Below, in pieces: positions 10,340 to 21,598 of a stretch of DNA of 64,000 nt. The notes below the pieces were generated by a model. The model worked only from the letters and a program-made list of their open reading frames with translations. It had not been told where the DNA came from and ran no database searches. Within the stretch, counting starts at the first letter, position 1; each line of letters begins with the position of its first letter. Source of the stretch: Deltaproteobacteria bacterium (lineage in GTDB: Bacteria; Myxococcota; Myxococcia; Myxococcales; Anaeromyxobacteraceae). A program made the translations under genes and the position numbers. The stretch covers positions 186,001-250,000 of the forward strand of contig JACRMN010000012.1 in assembly GCA_016214955.1 (NCBI GenBank). The letters run 5' to 3'.

Positions 10340-11878
10340 ATGACCGACGGAACCTCGAAGAGCTCCTCCCCGCGCCGCTTCGGAACCCTGGCGCTCCTGG
10401 CGACGCTGGTGGTGGGCCTCGCCGCAGGCGCCGGCGCCTTCCGGCTCCTGGCCGCGCGCCACGACCACGGCGGCGGCGCCGAGTCCCCGTCGAAGAAGCC
10501 GCTCTACCAGTGCCCGATGCACCCGACCATCACCGCCGATCACCCGAGCGACTGCCCGATCTGCGGCATGAAGCTCGTCGAGGTGAAGACCGGCGGCGGG
10601 GCCGCGGCCGCCGATGCCGCGGCGTCGAAGAAGCCGCTCTACCAGTGCCCGATGCACCCGACCATCACCGCCGACCACCCCAGCGATTGCCCGATCTGCG
10701 GGATGAAGCTCGTCGAGGTGAAGGGCGGCGGGAGCGGCGAGCGGAAGATCTCCTTCTACCGCTCCCCCATGGACCCGAAGCAGACCTCGCACACGCCCCG
10801 CAAGGACGAGATGGGGATGGACTACCTCCCCGTGTACGAGGACGAGGCGCTCGGCGGCGGCTCCGCCGTGGAGGGGCTGGCCACGGTCCAGATCGACCCG
10901 GCGCGCCAGCAGCTCATCGGGCTGCGGACCGCGCCGGTGACCGCCGGCCCGGTGGGCGGGGCCTGGCGCACCACCGGCAAGGTGGCGGTGGACGAGACCC
11001 GGGTCCACCACGTCAACGTCAAGGTGGAGGGCTTCGTCGAGCACATCTACGTCGACTTCGTGGGCAGGCCGGTGCGCCGCGGCGAGCGGCTCTTCTCCAT
11101 CTACAGCCCCGAGCTGCTCTCCCTGCAGAACGAGTACCTGCTGGCCGTGAGGATGCGGAAGGACCTCGCCGGCGGCTCGCTGGCCGCCAGCGGCGACGAG
11201 CTGGTGGCGTCGGCGAGGGAGCGGCTCAAGCTCTGGGACGTGCCCGACTCGGTGATCGAGGAGCTGGCGCGCACCGGGAAGGTCCAGAAGTCGCTCACGC
11301 TGGTCTCGCCCATGTCGGGCGTGGTCACCAAGAAGGACGTGGTGCACGGCCACAAGCTCTCGGCCGGCGACATGCCCTACGAGATCACCGACCTCTCCCA
11401 GCTCTGGGTGCTGGCCGACATCTACGAGTCGGACCTGGCGCGCACCAGGGTGGGCATGCCCGCCACCTTCACGGCGCAGGGCATCCCCGGCAAGGAGTTC
11501 ACGGGCCGGGTGGCCTTCATCGACCCGGTGCTCGACCCCAAGACCCGCACCGTGAAGGTGCGGCTCGCCTTCGCCAACCCGCGCGGCGAGCTCAAGCCGG
11601 AGATGTTCGGCGACGTGGTGCTCCGGGCCGCGGCGCGCGAGGGGCTGCGCATCCCGGCCGACGCCGTCATCGACTCCGGCACGCAGAAGGTGGTCTTCGT
11701 GAGCCTGGGGGAGGGCAAGTTCGAGCCCCGGGTGGTCCAGGTGGGCGCCGCCGACGGCGACCACGTCGAGGTCAAGGCCGGCCTGGCCGACGCGGAGCAG
11801 GTGGTGGTGCGCGCCAACTTCCTCGTCGACTCCGAGTCGCGCCTCAAGGCGTCGCTGGCGGCCATCGGCGGGAAGTGA
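10340..11878 (+). CDS. cusB: Periplasmic adaptor of metal RND pump with tandem metal-binding modules
   Basis: A 512-residue membrane-fusion protein. An N-terminal anchor (about 13-35) precedes two nearly identical heavy-metal-binding modules (YQCPMHP...CPICGMKL, about residues 56-79 and 101-124). A degenerate third follows (SPMDPKQ...DEMGMDYLPVY). Barrel-sandwich, lipoyl-like and beta-barrel regions follow (VHHVNVKVEGFVEHIYVDFVG; LSPMSGVVTKKDVV). It couples the inner-membrane pump to the outer channel and in CusB homologues also hands metal to the pump. The duplicated modules should raise metal loading. Confidence 0.92.
   Translation: MTDGTSKSSSPRRFGTLALLATLVVGLAAGAGAFRLLAARHDHGGGAESPSKKPLYQCPMHPTITADHPSDCPICGMKLVEVKTGGGAAAADAAASKKPLYQCPMHPTITADHPSDCPICGMKLVEVKGGGSGERKISFYRSPMDPKQTSHTPRKDEMGMDYLPVYEDEALGGGSAVEGLATVQIDPARQQLIGLRTAPVTAGPVGGAWRTTGKVAVDETRVHHVNVKVEGFVEHIYVDFVGRPVRRGERLFSIYSPELLSLQNEYLLAVRMRKDLAGGSLAASGDELVASARERLKLWDVPDSVIEELARTGKVQKSLTLVSPMSGVVTKKDVVHGHKLSAGDMPYEITDLSQLWVLADIYESDLARTRVGMPATFTAQGIPGKEFTGRVAFIDPVLDPKTRTVKVRLAFANPRGELKPEMFGDVVLRAAAREGLRIPADAVIDSGTQKVVFVSLGEGKFEPRVVQVGAADGDHVEVKAGLADAEQVVVRANFLVDSESRLKASLAAIGGK
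10488..10717 (+). repeat. Tandem 135-bp in-frame duplication encoding the metal-binding module
   Basis: The stretch from about 10488 recurs at 10623 with a 135-base (45-codon) offset. More than 50 bases at the start are identical and only a few silent changes follow. The near identity at DNA level points to a recent duplication or gene conversion. Confidence 0.8.
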
Positions 11879-11881
11879 GCC

Positions 11882-14800
11882 ATGATCAAGCGAATCATCC
11901 GCTTCTCGGCCGAGAACAAGTACCTGGTCATCGCCGCCACCCTGGTGGCGCTGGCCGGCGCCTACTGGACGATGCGGAACATCCCGCTCGACGCCCTGCC
12001 CGACCTCTCGGACACGCAGGTCATCGTCTACTCCCGGTGGGATCGCAGCCCCGACATCATCGAGGACCAGGTCACCTACCCCATCACCACCGCGCTCCTG
12101 GGGGCGCCGCGGGTCAAGGCCATCCGGGGCTTCTCCGACTTCGGCTTCAGCTACGTGTACGTGATCTTCGAGGACGGCACCGACATCTACTGGGCCCGGA
12201 CGCGGGTCCTCGAGTACCTCTCCAAGATCATCCCCCAGCTCCCGCAGGGGGTGACGACCGAGCTCGGCCCCGACGCCACCAGCGTCGGCTGGGTGTTCCA
12301 GTACGCGCTGGTGGACCGCACCGGCAAGCACACCACCGACGAGCTGCGCAGCTACCAGGACTGGTTCCTGCGCTACGCGGTGCAGTCGGTGCCGGGCGTG
12401 GCCGAGGTGGCCACCGTCGGCGGACAGGTGAAGCAGTACCAGATCACCGTGAACCCGTCGGCGCTGGCGGCCTACAAGCTTCCGCTCGACGCCGTCATCC
12501 AGGCGGTGCGCAAGGGGAACAACGACGTCGGCGGCCGGCTGGTGGAGTTCTCGGGCCGCGAGTACATGGTCCGCGGCCGCGGCTACGTGAAGAAGGTGGA
12601 GGACCTGGAGCAGCTGGTCCTCAAGGCCGAGGGCGGCACCCCCATCACCGTGAAGGACGTGGCCAAGGTCACCATCGGCCCGGAGATCCGGCGCGGGGTG
12701 GCCGACCTCGACGGCCAGGGCGACGTGGTGGGCGGCATCGTGGTGATGCGCTACGGCGAGAACGCCCTCAACCTCATCGAGCGGCTCAAGGCCAGGTTCG
12801 AGGAGCTCAGGCCCTCCCTGCCTCCCGGGGTGGAGGTGGTCACCACCTACGACCGCTCCGAGCTCATCGGCGAGGCCATCCACACGGTGAAGGGGAAGCT
12901 CATCGAGGAGATGATCGTGGTCTCGATCATCATCCTCCTGTTTCTCTGGCACATCCCCTCGGCCATCGTCCCCATCCTCACCATCCCCATCAGCGTCGCG
13001 CTGGCCTTCATCCCCATGTACCTCATGGGCCTGAACGCCAACCTGATGTCGCTGGCCGGCATCGCCATCTCCATCGGCGTCCTGGTGGACGGGGCCATCG
13101 TCGAGGTCGAGAACGCCTACAACAAGATCCACCTCTGGGACGCCGGGGGGAGGAAGGAGGATTTCCACCACGTGCGCCTCGAGGCGCTGATGGAGGTGGG
13201 TCCCTCGGTCTTCTTCTCGCTGCTGGTCATCGCCGTGGCCTTCATGCCGGTGTTCACGCTGGTGGACCAGGAGGGCCGGCTCTTCAAGCCGCTGGCCTAT
13301 TCCAAGAACCTGGCCATGGCCATCGCTGCCTTCCTGGCCATCACGCTGGATCCGGCGATGCGCATGCTCTTCGCCCGCATCGAGCCGTTCTCCTTCAAGC
13401 CCCGTCCGCTGGCGTGGCTCGCGACCCAGGCCCTCGTCGGCAAGTACTACTCGGAGGAGAAGCACCCCATCAGCCACCTGCTCCACCGGCTCTATGAGAA
13501 GCCCTGCCGCTTCGTGGTGAAGCATGCCAAGGCCACCATCGCGGTGAGCGTGCTGCTGGTGCTCTCCACGGTCCCCGTCTACCTGAAGCTGGGCTCCGAG
13601 TTCATGCCGCCGCTCTACGAGGGGAGCATCCTCTACATGCCCTCGGCGGTGCAGCCGGGGATGTCGGTGGCCGAGGCGCAGCGGGCGCTCCAGCTCCAGG
13701 ACAAGATCCTGCGGACCTTCCCGGAGGTGGAGCGGGTCTTCGGCAAGGCGGGGCGGGCTGGCACCTCCACCGACCCCGCGCCGTTCACGATGATGGAGAC
13801 CACCATCATCCTCAGGCCGGAGCTGGAGTGGCGCGAGGTGCCGCGCTGGTACTCCTCCTGGGCGCCGGGCTGGCTCAAGAGCGTGCTCCGCTCCTTCTGG
13901 TGGGACCGCATCACCGTGGAGGACCTCAAGACCGAGATGGACGCGGCGCTCCAGCTCCCCGGCATCTCCAACGCCTGGACCATGCCCATCAAGGGCCGGC
14001 TCGACATGCTCTCCACCGGCATCCGCACGCCGGTGGGCATCAAGATCAGCGGCGCCGACCTGGGCGTCATCGAGAAGACGGCGCTGGAGGCCGAGGCCAT
14101 CCTCAAGAACGTGCCCGGGACCCGCAGCGTCTACGCCGAGCGGGTGGCCGGCGGGTACTTCCTGGACTTCAAGCTCCGCCGCGACCGCCTGGCGCGCTAC
14201 GGCCTGACCATCGACGACGCCAACATGATGGTGATGACCGCGGTGGGCGGCGACAACCAGGGCACCACCATCGAGGGGCGGCAGCGCATCCCCATCAACG
14301 TCCGCTACGCCCGCGACTACCGCGAGGACTTCACGGCCCTGAAGCGGGTGCTCCTGCCCATCCCCGGGGGCGGCCAGATCCCCATGGAGGAGATCGCCGA
14401 CGTGGAGATGGTGAATGGCCCCTCGATGATCCGCGACGAGAACGGGCTCCTGGCCGGCTACATCTACGTCGACTTCGACACCTCCAAGATCGACGTCGGC
14501 AGCTACGTGGACCAGGCCAAGCTGGCGCTCGCCTCCGCCCTGAAGGTGCCCACCGGCTACGCGCTCGCCTGGAGCGGCCAGTACGAGAACATGCTGCGGG
14601 TGAAGGAGCGGCTCAAGGTCATCCTGCCGCTGACGCTGGTGCTGATCTTCGGCCTGCTCTACATGAACACCAGGTCGAGCTTCAAGGCGGCCATCGTGAT
14701 GCTGGCGGTGCCCTTCTCGGCCATCGGGGCGGTGTGGCTCCTCTGGCTCCTCGGCTACAACGTCTCCATCGCCGTCTGGGTGGGCATGATCGCGCTCATG

Positions 14801-15193
14801 GGGCTCGACGCCGAGACCGGCGTCTTCATGCTCCTCTTCCTCGACCTCTCCCACGACGAGGCCAGGAAGGCCGGCCGCCTGCGCACCACCGGCGACCTGG
14901 TCGAGGCCATCATCCACGGCGCCGTGAAGCGGGTGCGGCCCAAGGCCATGACGGTCTTCGCCGCCTTCATCGGCCTGTTGCCCATCATGTGGTCCACCGG
15001 CATCGGGGCCGACCTGATGAAGCGCATCGCCGCACCCATGGTGGGCGGGTTGGTGACCTCGTTCGCGCTGGAGCTGCTCGTCTACCCGGCGGTGTACTAC
15101 CTGTGGAAGAAGAAGGGGCTGGCCGAGGGGCCGCCCGGCGCACCCGAGGTCGAGGTCCCCGCCGCCGGGGAGGCGCTGCCCGCGCACGGGTAG
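11882..15193 (+). CDS. cusA: Heavy-metal RND efflux pump (CusA/CzcA family)
   Basis: A 1103-residue inner-membrane proton/metal antiporter. The HME-RND layout is clear: TM1 near the N-terminus, two large periplasmic loops, and twelve TM helices in all (clusters near residues 340-480 and 915-1075). Family stretches include TYPITTALLGAPRVKAIRG, DVGGR, GLNANLMSLAGIAISIGVLVD and GLDAETGVFMLLFLDLS. Length is typical. It begins three bases after cusB, so it is translationally linked. Copper or silver is the likely substrate given the neighbours, though CzcA-type zinc/cobalt export cannot be excluded. Confidence 0.93.
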   Translation: MIKRIIRFSAENKYLVIAATLVALAGAYWTMRNIPLDALPDLSDTQVIVYSRWDRSPDIIEDQVTYPITTALLGAPRVKAIRGFSDFGFSYVYVIFEDGTDIYWARTRVLEYLSKIIPQLPQGVTTELGPDATSVGWVFQYALVDRTGKHTTDELRSYQDWFLRYAVQSVPGVAEVATVGGQVKQYQITVNPSALAAYKLPLDAVIQAVRKGNNDVGGRLVEFSGREYMVRGRGYVKKVEDLEQLVLKAEGGTPITVKDVAKVTIGPEIRRGVADLDGQGDVVGGIVVMRYGENALNLIERLKARFEELRPSLPPGVEVVTTYDRSELIGEAIHTVKGKLIEEMIVVSIIILLFLWHIPSAIVPILTIPISVALAFIPMYLMGLNANLMSLAGIAISIGVLVDGAIVEVENAYNKIHLWDAGGRKEDFHHVRLEALMEVGPSVFFSLLVIAVAFMPVFTLVDQEGRLFKPLAYSKNLAMAIAAFLAITLDPAMRMLFARIEPFSFKPRPLAWLATQALVGKYYSEEKHPISHLLHRLYEKPCRFVVKHAKATIAVSVLLVLSTVPVYLKLGSEFMPPLYEGSILYMPSAVQPGMSVAEAQRALQLQDKILRTFPEVERVFGKAGRAGTSTDPAPFTMMETTIILRPELEWREVPRWYSSWAPGWLKSVLRSFWWDRITVEDLKTEMDAALQLPGISNAWTMPIKGRLDMLSTGIRTPVGIKISGADLGVIEKTALEAEAILKNVPGTRSVYAERVAGGYFLDFKLRRDRLARYGLTIDDANMMVMTAVGGDNQGTTIEGRQRIPINVRYARDYREDFTALKRVLLPIPGGGQIPMEEIADVEMVNGPSMIRDENGLLAGYIYVDFDTSKIDVGSYVDQAKLALASALKVPTGYALAWSGQYENMLRVKERLKVILPLTLVLIFGLLYMNTRSSFKAAIVMLAVPFSAIGAVWLLWLLGYNVSIAVWVGMIALMGLDAETGVFMLLFLDLSHDEARKAGRLRTTGDLVEAIIHGAVKRVRPKAMTVFAAFIGLLPIMWSTGIGADLMKRIAAPMVGGLVTSFALELLVYPAVYYLWKKKGLAEGPPGAPEVEVPAAGEALPAHG

Positions 15194-15346
15194 GGCGAGG
15201 TGCTCCGGGTCGGCGGGGCCCCGGTGCCCGAAGCGGCCGCGGTGCCGCTTCTGCGTCACCGCCGTGCTCTCACTCGCGGTATCATCCGCGGGCCGCGGGG
15301 GAGGCGGAGCCACCGGTCGGTCCCCCGGAGAGGCACCGAGCTTCCC

Positions 15347-17275
<1,929 letters not shown>

Positions 17276-17336
17276 CCGCCGGGCGCCGCCCGAAGGAGGC
17301 GTGCTACCCTGGCCGCCTCCTGCAGGGGGCCACACC

Positions 17337-17408
17337 ATGCGATCCCGGATGCCGCTCGCCGCGAGGCTCCCCGGCGCCGCCGCCTCCGGCGAGGCGGCGC
17401 GGGCGTGA
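17337..17408 (+). CDS. Candidate 23-aa leader peptide overlapping speD
   Basis: An ATG with an AGGGGG site opens a 23-codon frame (MRSRMPLAARLPGAAASGE...). It lies just downstream of a -10-like TGcTACCCT at 17303-17311, and its TGA overlaps the GTG start of speD (GTGA). The coupling suggests a leader that sets speD translation. It could also be chance in GC-rich DNA. Confidence 0.35.
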   Translation: MRSRMPLAARLPGAAASGEAARA

Positions 17409-17776
17409 CGGCGTCCGGCGCGCCAGGGGTGGAGTGGATCGTCGAGGCCTCGGGGTGCCTGCCCGAGGCGCTGCGCTCCGAGGAGACCCTCCGGGCCCTC
17501 TTCGACAGGGTGGTGGCCGAGCTCGCCCTGAGGCCGGTGGCGCCGCCCGTCTTCCACCGCTTCCCGCCCCCCGGCGGCATCACCGGCGTGCTGCTGCTCT
17601 CGGAGTCGCACCTCACCTGCCACACCTTCCCGGAGTCGGGCTACGCCGCCCTCAACCTCTACTGCTGCCGCCCGCGGCCGCGCTGGGACTTCGCCGCCGG
17701 CTGCCGGGAGCTGCTGGGCGCCGCGCAGACCCGCGTGCTCGAGGTGGCCCGCGGCGGCCTCCCGGAGGCGCCGTGA
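17405..17776 (+). CDS. speD: S-adenosylmethionine decarboxylase proenzyme
   Basis: A 123-residue bacterial-type pyruvoyl enzyme that supplies decarboxylated SAM, the aminopropyl donor for polyamine synthesis. The self-cleavage and catalytic motif LSESHLTCHTFPESGYAALN is present; the Ser of ESH becomes the pyruvoyl group. Length and motif match the short class 1B family. It starts at GTG. The stop overlaps the next gene's GTG, so it is coupled to the DUF4178 gene. The putative acceptor enzyme is the spermidine-synthase-like protein at 20057. Confidence 0.92.
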   Translation: MTASGAPGVEWIVEASGCLPEALRSEETLRALFDRVVAELALRPVAPPVFHRFPPPGGITGVLLLSESHLTCHTFPESGYAALNLYCCRPRPRWDFAAGCRELLGAAQTRVLEVARGGLPEAP

Positions 17777-19659
17777 GCACCGGCGTCGCCTCGGCCTGCC
17801 CGCAGTGCGGCGCCCCGCTCCGCTTCGGCGGGGGCGCCAGCCTGGCGGCGGTCTGCTCCCACTGCCGCTCCTCGGTGCTGCGCAGCGGCGCCCGGCTCGA
17901 GCTGGCGGGCCGGGTCCCCGACCTGGTGGCCACCGACACCCGCCTCGCCCTCGGCGCCACCGGCCGGCTGCAGGGCCGCTCCTTCGTGGTGCTGGGCCGG
18001 CTCCAGCTCTCGCAGGGTGCCGCCCCGTGGAACGAGTGGTACCTCGGGCTCGACGACGGGAGCTGGGCCTGGCTGGCCGAGGCGCAGGGACGGCTCTACC
18101 TCACCCGGCGCGTGGACGGGGCCGGCGCGCTGCCGCGCCTGGACGAGCTGCGCCCCGGGCTCGGGCTGGAGCTGCCGGGGGCTGGGCCGGCCACCGTCGA
18201 GGAGGTGGGCGAGGCGCGCCTGCTCTCCTTCGAGGGCGAGCTGCCGGTGGCGCCGCGGCCGGGCGAGGCCTGGGGCTTCGCCGACTGCTCCACCGGCGGC
18301 GAGGGCTTCGCCACCATCGACTACGGCGGCGACGAGCCGGTGCTCTACGCCGGCCGGGAGATCGGCTACGCCGACGCCGGCCTCGAGGGCCTGGCCCCGC
18401 CTCCCCAGGTCGGCGACGAGCCGGCCCGGGCCCTGGCCTGCCCGGGCTGCGGCGCGGCCGTGCTCCTCCGCCAGGCCGACGCCCGCTCCTTCGGCTGCCC
18501 CTCCTGCCGCTCGCTGCTCGACGTGAGCGCCGGGGACCTGCGGGTGCTGCAGGTGATGGAGGCCCGCTCCGATCCGCCCCTCCCGCTGGGCAGCAGGGGC
18601 ACGCTGCGCGGCGAGCCGCTCACGGTGCTGGGCTTCCTGGTCCGCAGCATCGACGTGGACGGCGAGCGCTACCCCTGGCAGGAGCTGCTCCTCCACGGCC
18701 CTGGCGGCTACCGCTGGCTCTCGGTCTACGGCGGCCACTGGCTGCTGCTCCGGCCGGTGGCCGGCGCGAAGCTGAGAGAGGTGGCCGGCCGGATCCGGTT
18801 CGAGGGGCGCACCTTCAAGCACTTCCAGGGCGGCAAGGCGCGCTACGACGAGATCCAGGGGGAGCTGCCGTGGGAGGTGCGCGCCGGCGAGGAGGTCGAG
18901 ACCGCCGACTTCGTGGCCCCGCCCTTCCTGCTCTCGGCCGAGACCACCGGCCAGGAGAGGTCCTGGAGCCACGGCGAGCACCTGTCCGGCGCGGAGCTCT
19001 GGAAGGCCTTCGGCCTCCCCGGCGGGCCGCCGCGGGAGGTGGGGGTGGGGGCCGCCCAGCCCAACCCCCACGCCGCGGTGCTGGGCCGGACCTGGGCCGC
19101 GTCGGGCCTGGCGGCGGCCGCCCTGCTGGCCCTGGCGCTGGCGACCTGGCTCCTGCTCCCGCGCCAGCCCGTGCTGGCGGTGCAGGTGCCGCTCGACGAG
19201 GGCCAGGTGACGCTCTCCCCGCCCTTCGAGCTCACCGGCGGGCCGCAGGCGGTGGAGATCGAGGCCCGGGCCGACGTCTCGCAGGCCTGGATCGGCCTCG
19301 ACGTGGCCCTGATCCACGACGAGAGCGGCGAGAGCGAGGCGGTGGCCTTCGAGCTCTCCCACTTCTCGGGCGTGGACGGCGGCGAGAGCTGGAGCGAGGG
19401 CTCGCGCGAGGGCAGCGCGGTGGTGGGCCAGGTGGCCGACGGCCGCTACCTCCTGCGCGTCGAGCCCCACGCCGAGCGCGGGCGCGGCACCCTTCCGCCG
19501 GCGGCGCAGGTGCGGGTGGTGCGCGGCCCCTTCCTGCTGGCGCCGCTGCTGCTGGCCCTGCTGCTGCTCTCGATCCTCCCGGTGTGGCGCAGCGTCCGCG
19601 CCGTGGGGTTCGAGAAGCGGCGCTGGGCGGAGAGCGACCACCCCTGGAGCGGTGAATGA
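17773..19659 (+). CDS. DUF4178 protein with two zinc ribbons and membrane anchors
   Basis: A 628-residue protein. Zinc ribbon 1 (CPQCGAP...CSHCRS, about 9-35) precedes a DUF4178-type beta domain (LQGRSFVVLGRLQLS...WNEWYLGLDDGSWAWLAEAQG). Zinc ribbon 2 (CPGCGA...CPSCRS, about 222-248) precedes a second DUF4178 domain (LTVLGFLVRSIDVDGERYPWQELLLHG). TM helices lie near 439-460 and 584-605 with a jelly-roll-like segment between. DUF4178 proteins are repeatedly found with SpeD, DUF350 and polyamine aminopropyltransferase-like genes; that literature places them in an uncharacterised membrane-linked polyamine or peptide-modification system. Function unknown. Confidence 0.82.
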   Translation: MSTGVASACPQCGAPLRFGGGASLAAVCSHCRSSVLRSGARLELAGRVPDLVATDTRLALGATGRLQGRSFVVLGRLQLSQGAAPWNEWYLGLDDGSWAWLAEAQGRLYLTRRVDGAGALPRLDELRPGLGLELPGAGPATVEEVGEARLLSFEGELPVAPRPGEAWGFADCSTGGEGFATIDYGGDEPVLYAGREIGYADAGLEGLAPPPQVGDEPARALACPGCGAAVLLRQADARSFGCPSCRSLLDVSAGDLRVLQVMEARSDPPLPLGSRGTLRGEPLTVLGFLVRSIDVDGERYPWQELLLHGPGGYRWLSVYGGHWLLLRPVAGAKLREVAGRIRFEGRTFKHFQGGKARYDEIQGELPWEVRAGEEVETADFVAPPFLLSAETTGQERSWSHGEHLSGAELWKAFGLPGGPPREVGVGAAQPNPHAAVLGRTWAASGLAAAALLALALATWLLLPRQPVLAVQVPLDEGQVTLSPPFELTGGPQAVEIEARADVSQAWIGLDVALIHDESGESEAVAFELSHFSGVDGGESWSEGSREGSAVVGQVADGRYLLRVEPHAERGRGTLPPAAQVRVVRGPFLLAPLLLALLLLSILPVWRSVRAVGFEKRRWAESDHPWSGE

Positions 19660-19838
19660 GACCCTACGCCATCTTCTGCGCGGCGGTGGTGGCCGCCTTC
19701 GCGGCCGCGGAGTACCGCGGCGTGAACCTGATCCCGCAGACGCAGCACGTCAGCGTCCCGTCGTCGGTGCGCGCCGCGCCCGGCGGCTACCGCACCTTCC
19801 GCACCTGGGGAGGCGGCGGATTCCGAGGAGGAAAGTGA
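19656..19838 (+). CDS. 60-aa secreted peptide, Gly-rich end
   Basis: The ATG overlaps the stop of the DUF4178 gene and the stop overlaps the next ATG, so it sits inside a translationally coupled operon. It encodes a hydrophobic N-terminus (AIFCAAVVAAFAAAEYRGV), a short polar stretch and the end RTWGGGGFRGGK. It resembles the small genes that accompany DUF4178/DUF350 loci. Because it sits beside aminopropyltransferase-like and ligase-type systems, it could be a substrate peptide; this is speculation. Confidence 0.65.
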   Translation: MRPYAIFCAAVVAAFAAAEYRGVNLIPQTQHVSVPSSVRAAPGGYRTFRTWGGGGFRGGK

Positions 19839-20050
19839 TGAGCTACCTGAACGTGCAGAACATCCTGGGGAGCGTTGTCTACTCGGCCATCGGGGTGGTG
19901 ATCTTCGCCGTCGCCTACAAGCTCATGGCGCTGGTGTTCCCCTTCGACATCGCCAAGGAGCTCTCCGAGGACCACAACACCGCGGTGGGCGTCCTGCTCG
20001 GCTCGGTGATGATCGGCCTGGCCATCATCATCGCCGCCGCCATCCACTGA
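19838..20050 (+). CDS. DUF350 membrane protein
   Basis: A 70-residue protein with two hydrophobic helices (about 8-30 and 48-69) separated by a charged loop (KELSEDHNTAVGVLLG). This is the typical half-length DUF350 unit. AGGAGGAAAG is the ribosome site. DUF350 proteins are small membrane proteins of unknown function, commonly next to SpeE-like and DUF4178 genes as here. Confidence 0.8.
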   Translation: MSYLNVQNILGSVVYSAIGVVIFAVAYKLMALVFPFDIAKELSEDHNTAVGVLLGSVMIGLAIIIAAAIH

Positions 20051-20056
20051 GCCGCG

Positions 20057-21598
20057 GTGACCTCGCCATCCCCTCCCGCGGCCCGCCCCGCCGCGGCGCG
20101 CACCACCGCGCTCTTCACGGCGGTGCTCCTGGTCTCGACCTGCGGCCTCGTCTACGAGCTCGCGGCCGGGGCCCTGGCCTCCTACGTTCTCGGCGACTCG
20201 GTGACCCAGTTCTCGCTGGTCATCGGCCTCTACCTGTCGGCCATGGGGCTGGGCGCCTGGCTCTCCCGCTGGATCGACGGGCAGCTGGCCCGGCGCTTCG
20301 TGGACCTGGAGCTGGCGGTGGCGCTGGTGGGCGGCTTCTCGGCGCCGCTCCTGTTCCTCACCTTCGGCCGGGTGGCCCACTTCCGCCCGGTGCTCTTCGC
20401 CCTGGTGGTGCTGGTGGGCACGCTGGTGGGGCTGGAGATCCCGCTCTTCCTCCGCATCCTGCGGCAGCGGCTGGAGTTCAAGGAGCTGGTGGCCAAGGTG
20501 CTGTCGGTGGACTACCTGGGCGCGCTGGTGGGCTCGCTGCTGTTCCCGCTGCTGCTGGTGCCGCGCCTGGGCCTGGTGCGGACCTCGCTCGCCATCGGCC
20601 TCGTGAACGCGCTGGTGGGGCTGTGGACCACCTGGCTGCTGGCCGAGGAGATCCGCGGCCTCCCCTGGGTGCGGGCCCGCTGCGGCGCGGTGGTGGTGCT
20701 CCTGCTCCTGGGGCTGGCCGGCGCCGACCGGCTCACCAGCCTGGGGGAGGAGGCGCTCTTCTCCGACCCGATCATCTACTCGCGCCAGTCGGCCTACCAG
20801 CGCATCGTGGTGACCGCCGGGCGCGGCAGCTTCCAGCTCTTCCTCGACGGCAACCTGCAGTTCTCCTCCCTGGACGAGTACCGCTACCACGAGGCCCTCG
20901 TGCACCCGGCCTTCGCCGCCGCCGGCCGGCGCGAGGAGGTGCTGGTCCTCGGGGGCGGCGACGGCCTGGCGGTCCGCGAGGTGCTGCGCCACCCCGAGGT
21001 CCGCCGGGTCACGCTGGTGGACATCGACCCGGCCATGACCGCGCTGGCGGTGGACGTGCCCATGGTGCGCCAGCTCAACGGTGGCGCCCTCCTCGACCCG
21101 CGGGTCCAGGTGGTCAACGAGGACGCCATGGCCTGGCTTGCGGCGCTGCCGCCCGGGCGCCGCTTCGACGTGGTGGTGGTGGACTTCCCCGACCCCAACA
21201 CCTTCTCGGTCGGCAAGCTCTACACCACCCGCTTCTACCGGCTGCTGCACGACCACCTGGCGCCCGAGGGGGCGGCCGCCATCCAGAGCACCTCGCCGCT
21301 CCTGGCCCGCACCTCCTTCTGGTGCATCGCCACCACGCTGGAGCGGGCCGGCCTCTTCGTGCGCCCCTACCACGCCGCGGTCCCCTCCTTCGGCGAGTGG
21401 GGCTTCTCGCTGGTGCGCCGGGTGCCCTTCGCCGTGCCCTCGGGCCTGCTGCCGGGCCTGCGCTACCTCTCCGACGCCGTCCTGCCCGGCCTCTTCGAGT
21501 TCGGGCCCGATCTCTCGCGGGTGCCGGCCGAGGTCAACCGGCTCGACAACCAGATCCTGGTCCACTACTACGAGGCCGAGTGGAGGCGGCTCGAGTGA
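20057..21598 (+). CDS. Membrane spermidine-synthase-like aminopropyltransferase
   Basis: A 513-residue protein: about seven TM helices in the first ~205 residues, then a spermidine-synthase fold. The SAM-binding glycine motif LVLGGGDGLAVREVLRH (about 297-313) is present, with an acidic strand end (VTLVDIDPAMTALA) and VVVVDFPDPNTFSVGKLYTTRFY. Membrane-fused SpeE proteins are established in polyamine-type loci, where acceptor and product are often unknown. With SpeD four genes upstream supplying decarboxylated SAM, this operon is self-contained for aminopropyl transfer. Starts at GTG and overlaps the flavin-enzyme gene. Confidence 0.88.
   Translation: MTSPSPPAARPAAARTTALFTAVLLVSTCGLVYELAAGALASYVLGDSVTQFSLVIGLYLSAMGLGAWLSRWIDGQLARRFVDLELAVALVGGFSAPLLFLTFGRVAHFRPVLFALVVLVGTLVGLEIPLFLRILRQRLEFKELVAKVLSVDYLGALVGSLLFPLLLVPRLGLVRTSLAIGLVNALVGLWTTWLLAEEIRGLPWVRARCGAVVVLLLLGLAGADRLTSLGEEALFSDPIIYSRQSAYQRIVVTAGRGSFQLFLDGNLQFSSLDEYRYHEALVHPAFAAAGRREEVLVLGGGDGLAVREVLRHPEVRRVTLVDIDPAMTALAVDVPMVRQLNGGALLDPRVQVVNEDAMAWLAALPPGRRFDVVVVDFPDPNTFSVGKLYTTRFYRLLHDHLAPEGAAAIQSTSPLLARTSFWCIATTLERAGLFVRPYHAAVPSFGEWGFSLVRRVPFAVPSGLLPGLRYLSDAVLPGLFEFGPDLSRVPAEVNRLDNQILVHYYEAEWRRLE

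Noticed and set aside
10488-10717. Tandem repeat in cusB as a mobile or CRISPR-like element
   Set aside because: The 135-bp period is a multiple of three, the units encode a known metal-binding module, and there are only two copies.
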